64,000 bases of DNA from Bacteroidia bacterium (GCA_030430845.1 JAUIKE010000010.1:20896-84895), one strand, 5' to 3'; shown: positions 18,401 through 26,841, numbered from the stretch's first letter. Notes: generated by a model from the letters alone, not told the origin. Numbers and translations: made by a program.

Positions 18401-18972
18401 AAGCTCCAGTAATCAGACTGCCCGACTGGATAAATGCCTATTTCCCAACTCAGTAGCAACCGATCTTTGACTGGGAAATAGTTTAGCTGAACGGGTATAT
18501 CCATTTGGCTGATGCTTCCCTTGTCAAAGAGAAAGGAGTGCTGATCGGTTTGTCGGATCAACATGCCTGATTTCGAAGGAGGAGCTTGTAGTAATTGTAA
18601 TGTCGTAAAAAGGGCTTTCTTTGCGCTGATCAAGGGGCCGGCCATGTCGATTCGATTAATAATCGATGGCTGGAAGTGGACAGCATGGTGAAGAATTTTG
18701 CCATCCTCCGACAAGTGAATGCCGGATATGGCGTTGTGGATGGGGATTCCCTGATGTCGTTGTTGAAGATAAATATGTTGGACTTGATTATGCTTGGTAG
18801 TATAATCGTCTCTGATGGAAATATCCCCTACGTCCTCTTTCTGCAGCCCCCACTTTGAGTAAAACTGATGTACAAAATCCAGCGCTTTTTCTTGATGATC
18901 AGCTTTTTGAGCCTGAACACCCAGAAAAAGCATTAGAAAGCTGGCAGTGAGAGAGAGTATTCGTACATTCAT
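15445..18972 (-). CDS. secreted M36 (fungalysin) metalloprotease with T9SS sorting domain
   Basis: 1175 residues. N-terminal signal peptide (LSLTASFLMLFLGVQAQ), FTP/PepSY-type propeptide to about 200, and an M36 zinc catalytic domain with the HEYAHG motif near residue 572 and downstream GEGWSDFFG supplying the third ligand. A protease-associated (PA) domain (about 455-530, GKVALIYRGKCPFTTKV) is inserted before the active site. After about 780 come a DUF11-like repeat (KTAVNTSIDPGEPIRYKIEI), a jelly-roll-like domain and a C-terminal T9SS type A sorting domain (YPNPVDDFLNIQI ... LPAGIYFLRLQ, VFVKK end). The enzyme is thus exported across the outer membrane by the type IX system and probably digests extracellular protein. 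Confidence 0.93.
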   Translation of the reverse strand: MNVRILSLTASFLMLFLGVQAQKADHQEKALDFVHQFYSKWGLQKEDVGDISIRDDYTTKHNQVQHIYLQQRHQGIPIHNAISGIHLSEDGKILHHAVHFQPSIINRIDMAGPLISAKKALFTTLQLLQAPPSKSGMLIRQTDQHSFLFDKGSISQMDIPVQLNYFPVKDRLLLSWEIGIYPVGQSDYWSFQIDARTGEVLEQENLTLYCTFEQKNTELYDTPSYETPDCFPQQWTPSPSYREQNSASYLVFPFPIESPIHGERRLLVDPADPLASPYGWHDTNAVNGPEFFTTKGNNVYAYFDTLDNNQPDGDEIFKQDLNFNFPFDPEKEPNFNREAALTQLFYAGNLVHDFAYYYGFDEQAGNFQNNNYGRGGQDEDEIITEAMDGSGFNNANFLPLPDGSKSRMQMYLWDRRSSHFLNVESPPSIRGSYLAGEAEFGPAIDNLEIRGQVVQARDASEAPSTACETIINKEELAGKVALIYRGKCPFTTKVLNAQKAGAKAVIIVNHQNSVFPVRGTPVEPIHIPTLIVSSSTAERIINAGEEKIEVNFQRPKENPESLDGSFDNGVIAHEYAHGISTRLTGGPSTIGCLRNDEQMGEGWSDFFGLVMTTPSAAPEHRTRGIGNYANGSQAFSGGIRRRPYSPSKQINEFTYKDIIHTSGPHELGEIWAGMLWDLYWAFSDQYGWDPDLFNGQGGNNMAIQLVMDALKLQACRPGFIDGRDAILKADSINFKGANQCLIWSVFAQRGLGWSAEQGDSDDRKDGTEAFDVFPSCIQELKISKTAVNTSIDPGEPIRYKIEIRNDKPSLVSELIIQDQLPEGANLIPFAINGADLISQNGRQLTFKIGQIDPGKEVSIQYFVQTSPELGSGRIYFDDFSDGVMNWEVIARSGGRGWRLVTDTLPVLRDSWFVPNSQRTNSHFLELQKDIPISGQLPVLRFHHSYVTEPVSDAGLVEVSQDGGQSWEAVSSNQFLRNGYDGEIDFSTFLLHDQGGFWGHQPEEQESIIDLSNYIGKEIRVRFQFQSDSEPSSDPYEDGIGWSIYDIEFMDLYYYDTEVCINSDQGDVACARAKELGTTVSSLGPLTTSEDISFREKIKIKLYPNPVDDFLNIQIDSKASIKNLILQVLSSDGRIIRSSKQDILPGQQLTGMNVSTLPAGIYFLRLQNEHKVFVKK

Positions 18973-19132
18973 CTTTTAAAGAATTTACCTATAAAAGGTA
19001 ATAATTAATTCAAGTTGCATTAGGTCCGAACATGGATAATTGAAAACTAAGGCTGCAATATACTGAGGTTAGCAGCGTAGTTTCGCTAATGGCTAATTGA
19101 ACTACCATATTGTCTTATTGACAAAGAGTCCC

Positions 19133-19332
19133 GGAGGGACGAAACATCGGTAACCGTGGGCGCCAGCCCACGGACAAAGATGCCCTCACCTCGAGGGAGC
19201 CCCAGCGGGGCGGCACACCTGACAGTATCCAGGCAGGTGTGCCGCCCCGCTGGGGCTCTATGAAGTTTAGTATGCGCTTTTCCCCATGCTGAAGCATGGG
19301 GTTACCGATGTTTCGTCCCTCCGGGACTCTTT
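19133..19332. repeat. family D cloverleaf-like palindromic element
   Basis: The outer stem is a 33-bp near-perfect inverted repeat starting AAAGAGTCCCGGAGGGACG. Inside it are three hairpins in a row: 19154-19173, a 62-base GC-rich one at 19197-19258, and 19282-19301 (CCCCATGCTGAAGCATGGGG). The outer arm motif GGGACGAAACATCGGTAACC is one I recall as interspersed in many Bacteroidota and Planctomycetes genomes. GC content is far above the flanks. Nothing else is visible in the 500-bp gap between the protease and rlmB. Confidence 0.85.
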
Positions 19333-19474
19333 ATACAAAAAATAATCTTCCGGTAGAGCTCATTACTAAAAGGTAATTATCATTGTACAGGCCTGTCACA
19401 ACTTGTGTTAATTAATAAATTGCTTTGACTTTTAGCAAAAAAAGGCCACTATTTTATAATAGCCGACATTTTTT

Positions 19475-20212
19475 ATGAAAGACAAGAACATAATATATGG
19501 GCGTCATCCGGTCATAGAAGCCATAAAGACAGGAACGACTATCGACAAATTAATGCTCCAGCAGGGACTGAGAGGGGAATTTGAAAAAGAAGTGCGACAG
19601 TTAAGCAAGGAGCATAATATTCCTGTGCAGGTGGTGCCGAAGGAAAGGCTCAATAAGTTTACGCGTTCCAATCATCAGGGGATTATAGGTTTTGTATCGG
19701 CTATCCGGTACTATTCACTGGAGGACGTCTTGCCTATGTTGTATGAGAAAGAGGAAGCTCCCCTGATATTGATATTAGATGGCATTACGGATGTTCGGAA
19801 TATGGGGGCTATTGCTCGTTCAGCGGAAGTGTTGGGGGCACATACCTTAGTCGTACCCAAAAAAGGCAGTGCCATGATAGGCCCTGATGCAGTCAAAACC
19901 TCTGCCGGAGCCTTAAATATCCTGCCGGTTTGCAGAGAAAACAGTCTGGTAAAAGCGGTACAATATCTCCAGGACTCCGGGATCCAGGTTTTGGCCAGTG
20001 ATTTGAAAGCGGCCAAAACCTTATCGGAGATCGATTTAAATTTACCCACCGCTATTATTGTGGGAGCAGAAGGTAAAGGCACCAGCCCAGCTCTGATCCA
20101 GGAAGCGAATGAACACTTCATAATCCCACAAAAAGGGCAAACAGATTCTTTGAATGTGTCAGTAGCTACCGGCATTATGCTGTACGAAGCTTTACAACAA
20201 CGCAATAAGTAA
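19475..20212 (+). CDS. rlmB: 23S rRNA (guanosine-2'-O-)-methyltransferase RlmB / TrmH family
   Basis: SPOUT methyltransferase that methylates the ribose of G2251 in 23S rRNA. 245 residues. An N-terminal substrate-binding domain (IIYGRHPVIEAIKTG ... NIPVQVVPKERLNKF, NHQGIIGFV) precedes the knotted C-terminal domain. That domain has motif 1 DGITDVRNMGAIARSAEVLG, motif 2 IVGAEGKGTSPAL and motif 3 DSLNVSVATGIMLYEAL. Length and all three motifs fit RlmB rather than tRNA-specific TrmH. A hairpin terminator follows immediately. Confidence 0.93.
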   Translation: MKDKNIIYGRHPVIEAIKTGTTIDKLMLQQGLRGEFEKEVRQLSKEHNIPVQVVPKERLNKFTRSNHQGIIGFVSAIRYYSLEDVLPMLYEKEEAPLILILDGITDVRNMGAIARSAEVLGAHTLVVPKKGSAMIGPDAVKTSAGALNILPVCRENSLVKAVQYLQDSGIQVLASDLKAAKTLSEIDLNLPTAIIVGAEGKGTSPALIQEANEHFIIPQKGQTDSLNVSVATGIMLYEALQQRNK

Positions 20213-20214
20213 AA

Positions 20215-20252
20215 GTACGATAGGCAGTGGTGTCAGCCACGGCCTATCGTAC
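20215..20252 (+). terminator. rlmB terminator hairpin
   Basis: 10-bp outer stem GTACGATAGG/CCTATCGTAC with an inner GTGG/CCAC stem; no strong U-run follows, so efficiency is uncertain. The following 190 bases are AT-rich and carry a TCCGCCTCAGGCGGA palindrome (20403-20417) but no gene. Confidence 0.6.
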
Positions 20253-20445
20253 CAAAACTAAAACTCCCAGACAGCAAGGCAATTGCATCCGGGAGCAGAA
20301 ACTCTAATCTCGGGAATTAATTCGTAAAACGTACTGAATTGCAATGTACTCCTATGGAAATTGACTGATTTACTTTTTAAAAAAATAAAATTGACTGGCC
20401 AATCCGCCTCAGGCGGATGAGGCAGCCACCATATCTCTTCAGAAG

Positions 20446-21183
20446 TTAAAGGTCACTAATTTTGCGAATAACCTCATAGATACGCGTATACTCATTCACT
20501 TCTTCTTCGAAAGGGTCATGCTCCAGATGGTTAGCGGAGATCAATTTCAGGGCAGCGACGCGACCCCTGGCATCGGTAATTTTTTGGAGGTATTTGATCC
20601 AGAGAGAGCCATTACTCTTAACGGCGTATATCTTGTTATCTCTAATTTCTTGCATGCTGCTGATCTGGCGGCAGATCACAATGTCGCCATTCATGATCAC
20701 GGGCTCCATACTGTTACCGTTAATAGGGAAGGCAACTAAACCATGGCCCGAAACACCGGGTAGACTGAAATATTCGTAATCTTCACTGGCAAAACTACTT
20801 GTATCCACAGCTGTACCTGCAAAGGCTTCTGTCGTGGTGAAAAGAATATTACCGCCATATATTTTCACATCATCTTCAACCATAACCCCTCTGGGAAGAT
20901 CCATGCCAAAGGGCGTTCCGATACCATCTAGCATGTATGATTCATTGACGCCGTATTCCTGACAAAGAGTGCGGGCATGACGGTAGTCAATACAGCGTTT
21001 ATCATCCGGATTGAGGAATGCGCGGATAATATGGCCATAAGCCCGATTTCCTAAGATCTTCTCCGCAAAATCTCCCATCCCTTTTCCACTACGATCGTTT
21101 TTAACAATATCTCCGCGCTCTTCCAGTAAACCAAATACTTTTCTGAATCGATTGTTAAGTTCTAAACGGTCTTCCCGAATCAT
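20446..21183 (-). CDS. S24-family (LexA/CI-like) self-cleaving transcriptional regulator
   Basis: 245 residues. The N-terminal half should bind DNA; it begins MIREDRLELNNRFRKVFGLL and has helical segments without a textbook helix-turn-helix. The C-terminal half is an S24 peptidase-like domain: FPINGNSMEPVIMNGDIVI carries the catalytic Ser (about residue 157) and YAVKSNGSLWIKYLQKI the Lys (about 190). Between them a hinge (TSSFASEDYEYFSLPGVSGHGL) could be the self-cleavage region. Relatives act as phage-type repressors or SOS-type regulators. No SOS gene or prophage is nearby, so the target is unknown. Start ATG at 21183. Confidence 0.85.
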   Translation of the reverse strand: MIREDRLELNNRFRKVFGLLEERGDIVKNDRSGKGMGDFAEKILGNRAYGHIIRAFLNPDDKRCIDYRHARTLCQEYGVNESYMLDGIGTPFGMDLPRGVMVEDDVKIYGGNILFTTTEAFAGTAVDTSSFASEDYEYFSLPGVSGHGLVAFPINGNSMEPVIMNGDIVICRQISSMQEIRDNKIYAVKSNGSLWIKYLQKITDARGRVAALKLISANHLEHDPFEEEVNEYTRIYEVIRKISDL

Positions 21184-21295
21184 AATAATAATGTGTTGTG
21201 ATCTAATATGACCACAAGTTAAAACAAAAAATGTTTAAAAACAAATAATTTTAACGTTTTTGTTGAAGAAACAAATGTGTGTAAAGGAGAGGGGG

Positions 21296-21462
21296 GAGGC
21301 TGTCGAAAAAGACCTACGGCCTTTTTCGACAGCCTATAATATTCTTTCCTGCCGGCCGGCAGGCGGGTAAGAGGTGTTTTTCATTAAAAGCACCTCTTAA
21401 AAAAAATTCTATGGGGCATCGAATCCGCCTTAGGCGGACGAAGGAGTTATGAGACAGCCCCC
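21296..21462 (+). repeat. family A multi-hairpin element, copy 3
   Basis: Left hairpin GTCGAAAAAG/CTTTTTCGAC, TATAATATTCTTT box, nested CCTGCCGGCCGGCAGGCGGG (21348-21367), central hairpin of AAGAGGTG arms, AATTCTATGGGGC box, nested TCCGCCTTAGGCGGA and the right terminal repeat TTATGAGACAGCCCC. Its right end lies inside the coding end of the acetyltransferase gene on the other strand and supplies that gene's last codons and stop. Confidence 0.85.
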
Positions 21463-22043
21463 TCCCCAAGATCAACCTTTTTCATATTCGTCCACTGAGA
21501 CTCCAGCAAGCCAAAGATCTCCATATCATGATATCGGTTGTTCAGCCAGATGGCCTGGCGGAGGACGCCTTCCTTTTGGAAACCCAGGCGGATTGGAACG
21601 CCTTTGCTTTTTTCGTTATCGGATAATATTCTGATTTCGATTCGGTGTAGTTCTAGTTCGCTAAAGGCAAAATCGATCAATTTGATACAGGACCGGGTGA
21701 TCAGGCCCCGGCCTTGATAAGGCTCGCTGAGCCAGTAGCCGATCTCTCCTTTTTTGTGGCGCATGTTCAGGCGGGTAAAGCCGCATGACCCAACAATCTG
21801 GTTTTGTAAGTTCACAAAGGCGGTGAGGCGCTGCCCCCCTTCATTGAAGGCCTGAGCTTCACGGATGAACCGGCGCACATCACTCAGCGTTTTGGTTCGT
21901 TCAACCCAACTGAGCCAGGCCTCAAAATAAAGCCGCTGCCCTTGGATGAGGTCATACAATGCCTTGGCATGAAGCAATTGTGGTGCAACTAAAGATAGGT
22001 CATTGGAGACCTGCAGACGAAATTGATTAAGGTCTTGATTCAT
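21447..22043 (-). CDS. GNAT acetyltransferase (RimJ/RimL type)
   Basis: 198 residues. Typical GNAT landmarks: VNLQNQIVGSCGFTRL, GEIGYWLSEPYQGRGLITRS (the acetyl-CoA Q/R-x-x-G-x-G/A loop), and LELHRIEIRILSDNEKSKGVPIRLGFQKEGVLRQAIWLN. It matches the family of ribosomal-protein or small-molecule N-acetyltransferases; substrate not assignable. The last residues (GEGAVS and stop) are encoded by the right end of a family A element, so the native C-terminus may have been altered by the insertion. Confidence 0.88.
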   Translation of the reverse strand: MNQDLNQFRLQVSNDLSLVAPQLLHAKALYDLIQGQRLYFEAWLSWVERTKTLSDVRRFIREAQAFNEGGQRLTAFVNLQNQIVGSCGFTRLNMRHKKGEIGYWLSEPYQGRGLITRSCIKLIDFAFSELELHRIEIRILSDNEKSKGVPIRLGFQKEGVLRQAIWLNNRYHDMEIFGLLESQWTNMKKVDLGEGAVS

Positions 22044-22266
22044 TATTCATGGGGGTGAGGGATAACATAATTCGGTTATTCTCATAAGTTAGCCTATTTT
22101 TATTAAAATTGAAAGGGGCAGTTTCCTTTGGCCCGTACTACTGCATTCACTATTAGTTATCTGAACTTGATTACCTTCAAATCAGGAGTTCAAATAAGAA
22201 GGATTAAAAGGGGGGCGAACGAAATCAGCAATAAAAAAAAATGAAAAAGTCAATAAACTAATTAAC

Positions 22267-22325
22267 GGGATTGTGTGAAAAGTCCTTCCGTACGGACCGT
22301 ATGGTCGGCCTTTTTACACAACCCC
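22267..22325 (+). repeat. short family A derivative
   Basis: Terminal repeats GGGATTGTGTGAAAAG and CTTTTTACACAACCCC enclose only a GTACGGACCGTATGGTC palindrome; the central core boxes are absent. It is the main structured feature in the 363-bp gap between the acetyltransferase start and the GH43 gene. Confidence 0.7.
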
Positions 22326-22406
22326 TTGTAGAAAGTAAAAGGTAGAAAGAGACCTTTCGACCCTCGACCTTCGAGCCAAATTGAATAGAAATTTAAACCA
22401 TAATAA

Positions 22407-24548
22407 ATGAAGACTTTTAAAGAAAAATATCATCAGTTACTCAACTATACTTTCCTTTTAGTCATTTCAGCTTTTCTACTAACCTCCTGCCAACCTACGG
22501 AACCCCAATACTCCGCTTACCTGTTCGCCTACTTCACAGGAAATGGCCCCGGCGAGGAGCAAGTGCATTATGCGATCAGTAAGGACGGCTTTTCTTATTT
22601 CGCCCTTAATGATAACGAGCCTGTTATCGACTCCAAAACGATCAGCACCAGCGGAGGAGTCAGAGACCCTCATGTTTTAAGAGGTGAAGATGGCTGGTTT
22701 TACATGGTCTTAACGGACCTGTATGTACCGGAAATGGGCTGGAAAAACACCGCTATGGTAATGCTCAAGTCAAGGGATCTGATCAATTGGGAACACACGG
22801 TGATTGATATTCCCAAAACCTACCCGGAAACATTCGGAGACGTATTTCGGGTTTGGGCTCCCCAAACCGCCTATGACAAAGAGCAGCAGAAGTATATGCT
22901 TTACTGGTCCATGTTGCAGCCTGAAGGCAGAGACATTATTTATTATGCTTACGCCAATGCGGACTTTACCGGCCTGGAAAGCGAGCCCCAACAACTCCTG
23001 TTCAAAGAAGGCGCTTGCATTGATGGGGATATTGTATTTCATGACGGGAAGTATCATCTCTTTTTTAAAAATGAAGACAAGGATGCAAAAGGTATCATGC
23101 TGGCTATTTCAGATAAGATCAATGAAGGATACGAAGTCCAGGAAGGATACGTAGATCAAACAGATGATGCAGTGGAAGGCTCCGGAACCTTTCAACTGAT
23201 TGGTACGGACCAGTACATTTTGATGTACGATCTGTATACCGCAGGCAAATATCAGTTTTGTGTGAGCGACGATCTGAAGAATTTTAAGGTGATCGATGAA
23301 GACATCAGTATGAATTTCCACCCCCGGCACGGATCCGTGATCCCTATTACCCAGGAGGAAATGGATGCCCTTGTGGGAAAATGGAGTCGCTTAACTTCTT
23401 TCATTCATGGATCTAATAATTCAGAAGTAAAAAGCAATAATGTTGAGATTGAGGAGTCTTCTATTATCCTTTCGGTCATGCCGGGCACCGATGTAAGCCA
23501 GATCGATCCTACCTTTCAGGTTTTTTCGGACGTCGAAATATCGCCGGCTGGTCCGCAGGACTTTAGCAATGGTCCCGTGTCGTATACCTTTACCTTTGGT
23601 GAAATGTCTAAAACGGTAGAGGTGAGCGTACAAGCGGCAGGCAATCCTGTTTTGAATGGCTTTTATGCGGATCCGGAAATCATTTATTCTCAAAGAGAAC
23701 AAAAGTATTATCTGTATCCCACCAGTGATGGGTTTTATAGCTGGTCCGGGAAATATTTTGAGGTTTTCGAGTCCGAGGATCTAAAGAATTGGAGTAATAA
23801 AGGGGTAATAGTGGACCTGACGAAGGATGTAGATTGGGCCAATCGCAATGCCTGGGCGCCTTGTGCCATCGAAAAGAAAGTAGGCGATGACTACAAATAC
23901 TACTACTATTTCACGGCTGCCCAAAAAATTGGAGTGGCCGTGTCAGACAACCCAACCGGGCCGTTTAAAGATTCTGGCAAGGCCTTGATAGACTTTAAAC
24001 CCGAAGGGATAAACAGAGGTCAGGAAATAGATCCCGATGTCTTTTTTGATCCTGAATCAGGCAAGCATTACCTATATTGGGGCAATGGTTATATGGCCGT
24101 AGCCGAACTGAATGAGGATATGGTTTCGATTAAAAAAGAGACCCTCAAGGTGATCACACCTGATGATACTTATCGGGAAGGCACCGAAGTTTTTTACCGG
24201 GATGGTCAATACTATTTCATGTGGTCGGAAGATGACACCCGCAGCCCTAATTACCGGGTCAGATACGCTATAGCAAAGTCTCCGCTTGGGCCTTTAAACA
24301 TACCGGAAAACAATATGGTGATCGAGAAAGATCCTGCCAAGGGTATTTACGGAACGGGCCATAACTCCGTAATCTATTCCCAAGAGCAAGATCAGTGGTA
24401 CATCGTTTATCACCGGTTCAATAAGCCCAATGGGATTAAGATGGGCCGGCGGGCCGGCTTCAACAGGGAAGTGTGCATCGATCCTTTAGACTTCGATGAA
24501 AAGGGAGCTATTTTACAGGCCCAGCCAACAGTGGAGGGTATTATGTAA
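22407..24548 (+). CDS. lipoprotein with two glycoside hydrolase family 43 modules
   Basis: 713 residues. Lipoprotein signal ends FLLTSCQ with Cys28. Residues about 32-325 are one five-bladed GH43-like propeller (RDPHVLRGEDGWFYMVLTD, VWAPQTAYDKEQQKYMLYW, GSGTFQLIGTDQYILMYD). A beta-sandwich linker (about 340-415, DUF5018-like) joins it to a second GH43 propeller (ADPEIIYSQREQKYYLYPTS, IDPDVFFDPESGKHYLYWGNG, REGTEVFYRDGQYYFMWSEDD, GTGHNSVIYS). In the second module the catalytic Asp/Asp/Glu pattern is intact. In the first the general acid position is harder to place. GH43 enzymes cleave arabinans and arabinoxylans, so this is probably an outer-membrane arabinosidase or xylosidase. Confidence 0.9.
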   Translation: MKTFKEKYHQLLNYTFLLVISAFLLTSCQPTEPQYSAYLFAYFTGNGPGEEQVHYAISKDGFSYFALNDNEPVIDSKTISTSGGVRDPHVLRGEDGWFYMVLTDLYVPEMGWKNTAMVMLKSRDLINWEHTVIDIPKTYPETFGDVFRVWAPQTAYDKEQQKYMLYWSMLQPEGRDIIYYAYANADFTGLESEPQQLLFKEGACIDGDIVFHDGKYHLFFKNEDKDAKGIMLAISDKINEGYEVQEGYVDQTDDAVEGSGTFQLIGTDQYILMYDLYTAGKYQFCVSDDLKNFKVIDEDISMNFHPRHGSVIPITQEEMDALVGKWSRLTSFIHGSNNSEVKSNNVEIEESSIILSVMPGTDVSQIDPTFQVFSDVEISPAGPQDFSNGPVSYTFTFGEMSKTVEVSVQAAGNPVLNGFYADPEIIYSQREQKYYLYPTSDGFYSWSGKYFEVFESEDLKNWSNKGVIVDLTKDVDWANRNAWAPCAIEKKVGDDYKYYYYFTAAQKIGVAVSDNPTGPFKDSGKALIDFKPEGINRGQEIDPDVFFDPESGKHYLYWGNGYMAVAELNEDMVSIKKETLKVITPDDTYREGTEVFYRDGQYYFMWSEDDTRSPNYRVRYAIAKSPLGPLNIPENNMVIEKDPAKGIYGTGHNSVIYSQEQDQWYIVYHRFNKPNGIKMGRRAGFNREVCIDPLDFDEKGAILQAQPTVEGIM

Positions 24549-24614
24549 AAACATGAGGCATTCGGGAATTTTAGAATAACTTCAAAAAATATTGGTCTAA
24601 TGGTACTCCGACCT

Positions 24615-24730
24615 TATTCAAATTAGCTATTTCGGTTTCTGAAAAGCGTTAAAAAATGAATATTGTTTGAGCGTAGCGAGTTTATTCATTTTAGCTTTTC
24701 AGGGATCGAAATAGCGTTAAGATTTGAATA
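24615..24730. repeat. large imperfect palindrome
   Basis: Arms TATTCAAAT...GCTATTTCG...CTGAAAAGC...AATGAATA and their inverse enclose a TTTGAGCGTAGCGAGTT tip, with small bulges. Downstream lie a TCCGCCTAAGGCGGA palindrome (24739-24753) and a CTTCTTTTTC/GAAAAAGAAG hairpin. It looks like a decayed palindromic element filling most of the 346-bp gap between GH43 and GH97. Confidence 0.65.
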
Positions 24731-24894
24731 CAGTCTTGTCCGCCTAAGGCGGATGCTTCTTTTTCATCAAGGAAAAAGAAGAGGCTTAATATTTTTATCC
24801 CATATTGGGGGGGTGACTTATGTTTATTTCATTAGGTTTCAAATAGTTAACTTGACTAATTGTAAATATAAGCTAACCAACAAAGTCTACTACC

Positions 24895-26841
24895 ATGCTA
24901 AGAAATTTTTTAATTGCCCTTTTATACGTTTCAACCCTGACTGCTTTTAGTCAAAACGAATTATCAGTAGAAGGCCCCGACGGTCTATTAAAAGTTGAAC
25001 TCAGCCTGAAGGATGGAAGCCCGTATTTTGCAGTTTCTTATGATGGAGAGCTGTTTTTAGATCCATCCCCCTTAGGCTTAAAGACCTCTATTGGCGATTT
25101 CTCGGAAAATTTATCTTATGCTTCCTCCTCTAAAAGACAGATCAATGAATCTTACGAGCTGTCAAAAAGTAAGGTCAGCCAGGTGGATTATAAAGCCAAT
25201 GAACTCATCTGCCGCTTTGCTAATAGCAATGAAGATACGCTTCACGTCATCATGCGGCTGAGCAACATTGATGTGGCCTTTTCTTATCGGGTAACGGTCA
25301 AGGAAAGAAAGACCAACCTGCTGGTCCATGAGGAAGCCACCGGTTTTGATCTGCCGGATTATGCGACCACCTTCATTACTCAGCAGGCCCTGCCCATGAC
25401 GGGCTGGGAAAAGACCAAACCGAGTTATGAAGAGGAATATACCTATGATGAGCCTGTAGGAACACCTTCTCAAAACAAGGTGGGATACACCTTCCCTGCA
25501 CTTTTTAAGCTGGGCGAAAAAGGATGGGTCCTGATCTCCGAAACCGGTGTTGACAGTCGTTATGTGGGTGCCAGGCTTGGAGAAGGAACGAAAACGGGGC
25601 TATATCCGCTAAAATTTCCTCAGGCCGGCGAAAACAATTCCATCGGAGGGACCTACGCGGCTATGGCCATACCCGCACAAACACCTTGGCGAACCATTAC
25701 CGTAGGCAAAACCTTAAAACCCATCGTGGAATCCACCGTTGCCTTTGATGTGGTGGAACCTCTGTATGAAGCTTCCATGGACTACCAAATGGGAAAAGCG
25801 ACCTGGAGTTGGATTGTGTGGCAGGACGGCAGCATCAATTACGAGGATCAGGCCCAGTTTATTGATCTGGCCTCCACCCTCGGTTTTGAATACGTGCTGA
25901 TAGATAATTGGTGGGACAGAAACATAGGTCGCGAACGAATGGAGGAGTTGGTGAAATATGCTGACAGCAAAAACGTGGGCGTACTCCTGTGGTATAACTC
26001 CAACGGTTTCTGGAGCGATGCTCCGCAAACCCCGCAAGATCGGATGAACACAGCACCGGCTCGAAAAAAGGAGATGGCCTGGCTGCAAAGCATTGGCGTA
26101 AAGGGGCTGAAAGTAGATTTTTTCGGTGGGGATAAGCAAGAAACCATGAAGCTGTATGAAGATATTCTTTCCGATGCCAATGAATATGGGTTGACCATTA
26201 CTTTTCACGGCTGTACCCTGCCGAGGGGCTGGGAACGGATGTATCCTAATTTTGTAACTTCTGAGGCAGTGCTGGCCTCAGAGAACCTGATCTTCAGGCA
26301 GGATGCGTCGGATAAGCATGCCCATTATGCCACTATTTTGCCATTTACCCGGAATGCTGTTGGGGCTATGGATTTTGCCCCTGTTTTCTTCAACAAAATC
26401 CTTTCAAGAACTCAGGAGTCAGGCTCTATCAGACGCACCACCGATGCCTTTGAATTGGCCACAGCAGTGCTTTACCTTTCTCCTGTCCAGCACTTCGGCA
26501 TCACTCCGAACAACCTGGAGGAACAGCCGGACCATGTATGGGACTTTGTGCGTAATGTACCCACCACCTGGGATGAAACCGTCTTCATTGACGGATACCC
26601 AGGCAAGCACATTGTGTTGGCAAGACGGAAGGATGAAAATTGGTATGTCGTAGCAGTGAACGGAGAAAAGGAGCAGAAAGAACTGGAGATTACCTTGCCC
26701 ATGTTGGCCGGCCAGGAAGTGACGCTGCTTTATGATAAAAAGGATAGGGGTGCAGGAGAAAAAACAGTCAAGATCAACAAGAATGGGAAAGTACAATTGA
26801 CTTTATTGTCTGAAGGAGGAGTGGTTATTTTTACCCCTTAA
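24895..26841 (+). CDS. glycoside hydrolase family 97, probable retaining alpha-galactosidase
   Basis: 648 residues. Signal peptide (LIALLYVSTLTAFSQ), N-terminal beta-sandwich with LGLKTSIGDFSENLSY (GH97_N), then a (beta/alpha)8 catalytic domain (WSWIVWQDGSINYEDQ, YVLIDNWWDRNIG) and a C-terminal beta domain. KGLKVDFFGGDKQETM near 407 places an Asp where retaining family members have the nucleophile, and TSEAVLASEN near 456 supplies an acid/base Glu. Inverting SusB-type alpha-glucosidases have Glu at the first position, so an alpha-galactosidase activity is inferred. Periplasmic. The ATG lies 346 bp after GH43, so the two may be one polysaccharide-use cluster, not a tight operon. Confidence 0.9.
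   Translation: MLRNFLIALLYVSTLTAFSQNELSVEGPDGLLKVELSLKDGSPYFAVSYDGELFLDPSPLGLKTSIGDFSENLSYASSSKRQINESYELSKSKVSQVDYKANELICRFANSNEDTLHVIMRLSNIDVAFSYRVTVKERKTNLLVHEEATGFDLPDYATTFITQQALPMTGWEKTKPSYEEEYTYDEPVGTPSQNKVGYTFPALFKLGEKGWVLISETGVDSRYVGARLGEGTKTGLYPLKFPQAGENNSIGGTYAAMAIPAQTPWRTITVGKTLKPIVESTVAFDVVEPLYEASMDYQMGKATWSWIVWQDGSINYEDQAQFIDLASTLGFEYVLIDNWWDRNIGRERMEELVKYADSKNVGVLLWYNSNGFWSDAPQTPQDRMNTAPARKKEMAWLQSIGVKGLKVDFFGGDKQETMKLYEDILSDANEYGLTITFHGCTLPRGWERMYPNFVTSEAVLASENLIFRQDASDKHAHYATILPFTRNAVGAMDFAPVFFNKILSRTQESGSIRRTTDAFELATAVLYLSPVQHFGITPNNLEEQPDHVWDFVRNVPTTWDETVFIDGYPGKHIVLARRKDENWYVVAVNGEKEQKELEITLPMLAGQEVTLLYDKKDRGAGEKTVKINKNGKVQLTLLSEGGVVIFTP

Noticed and set aside
19115..19297. 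60-codon minus-strand frame across the family D element
   Set aside because: Encoded only by the palindromic repeat; such frames arise wherever the motif occurs.
21296..21462. Complete insertion sequence with transposase
   Set aside because: Terminal repeats look IS-like but there is no coding capacity for a transposase in any copy within the window.
24663..24950. 95-codon plus-strand frame between GH43 and GH97
   Set aside because: It crosses a palindrome and overlaps the GH97 start; no signal or domain seen.
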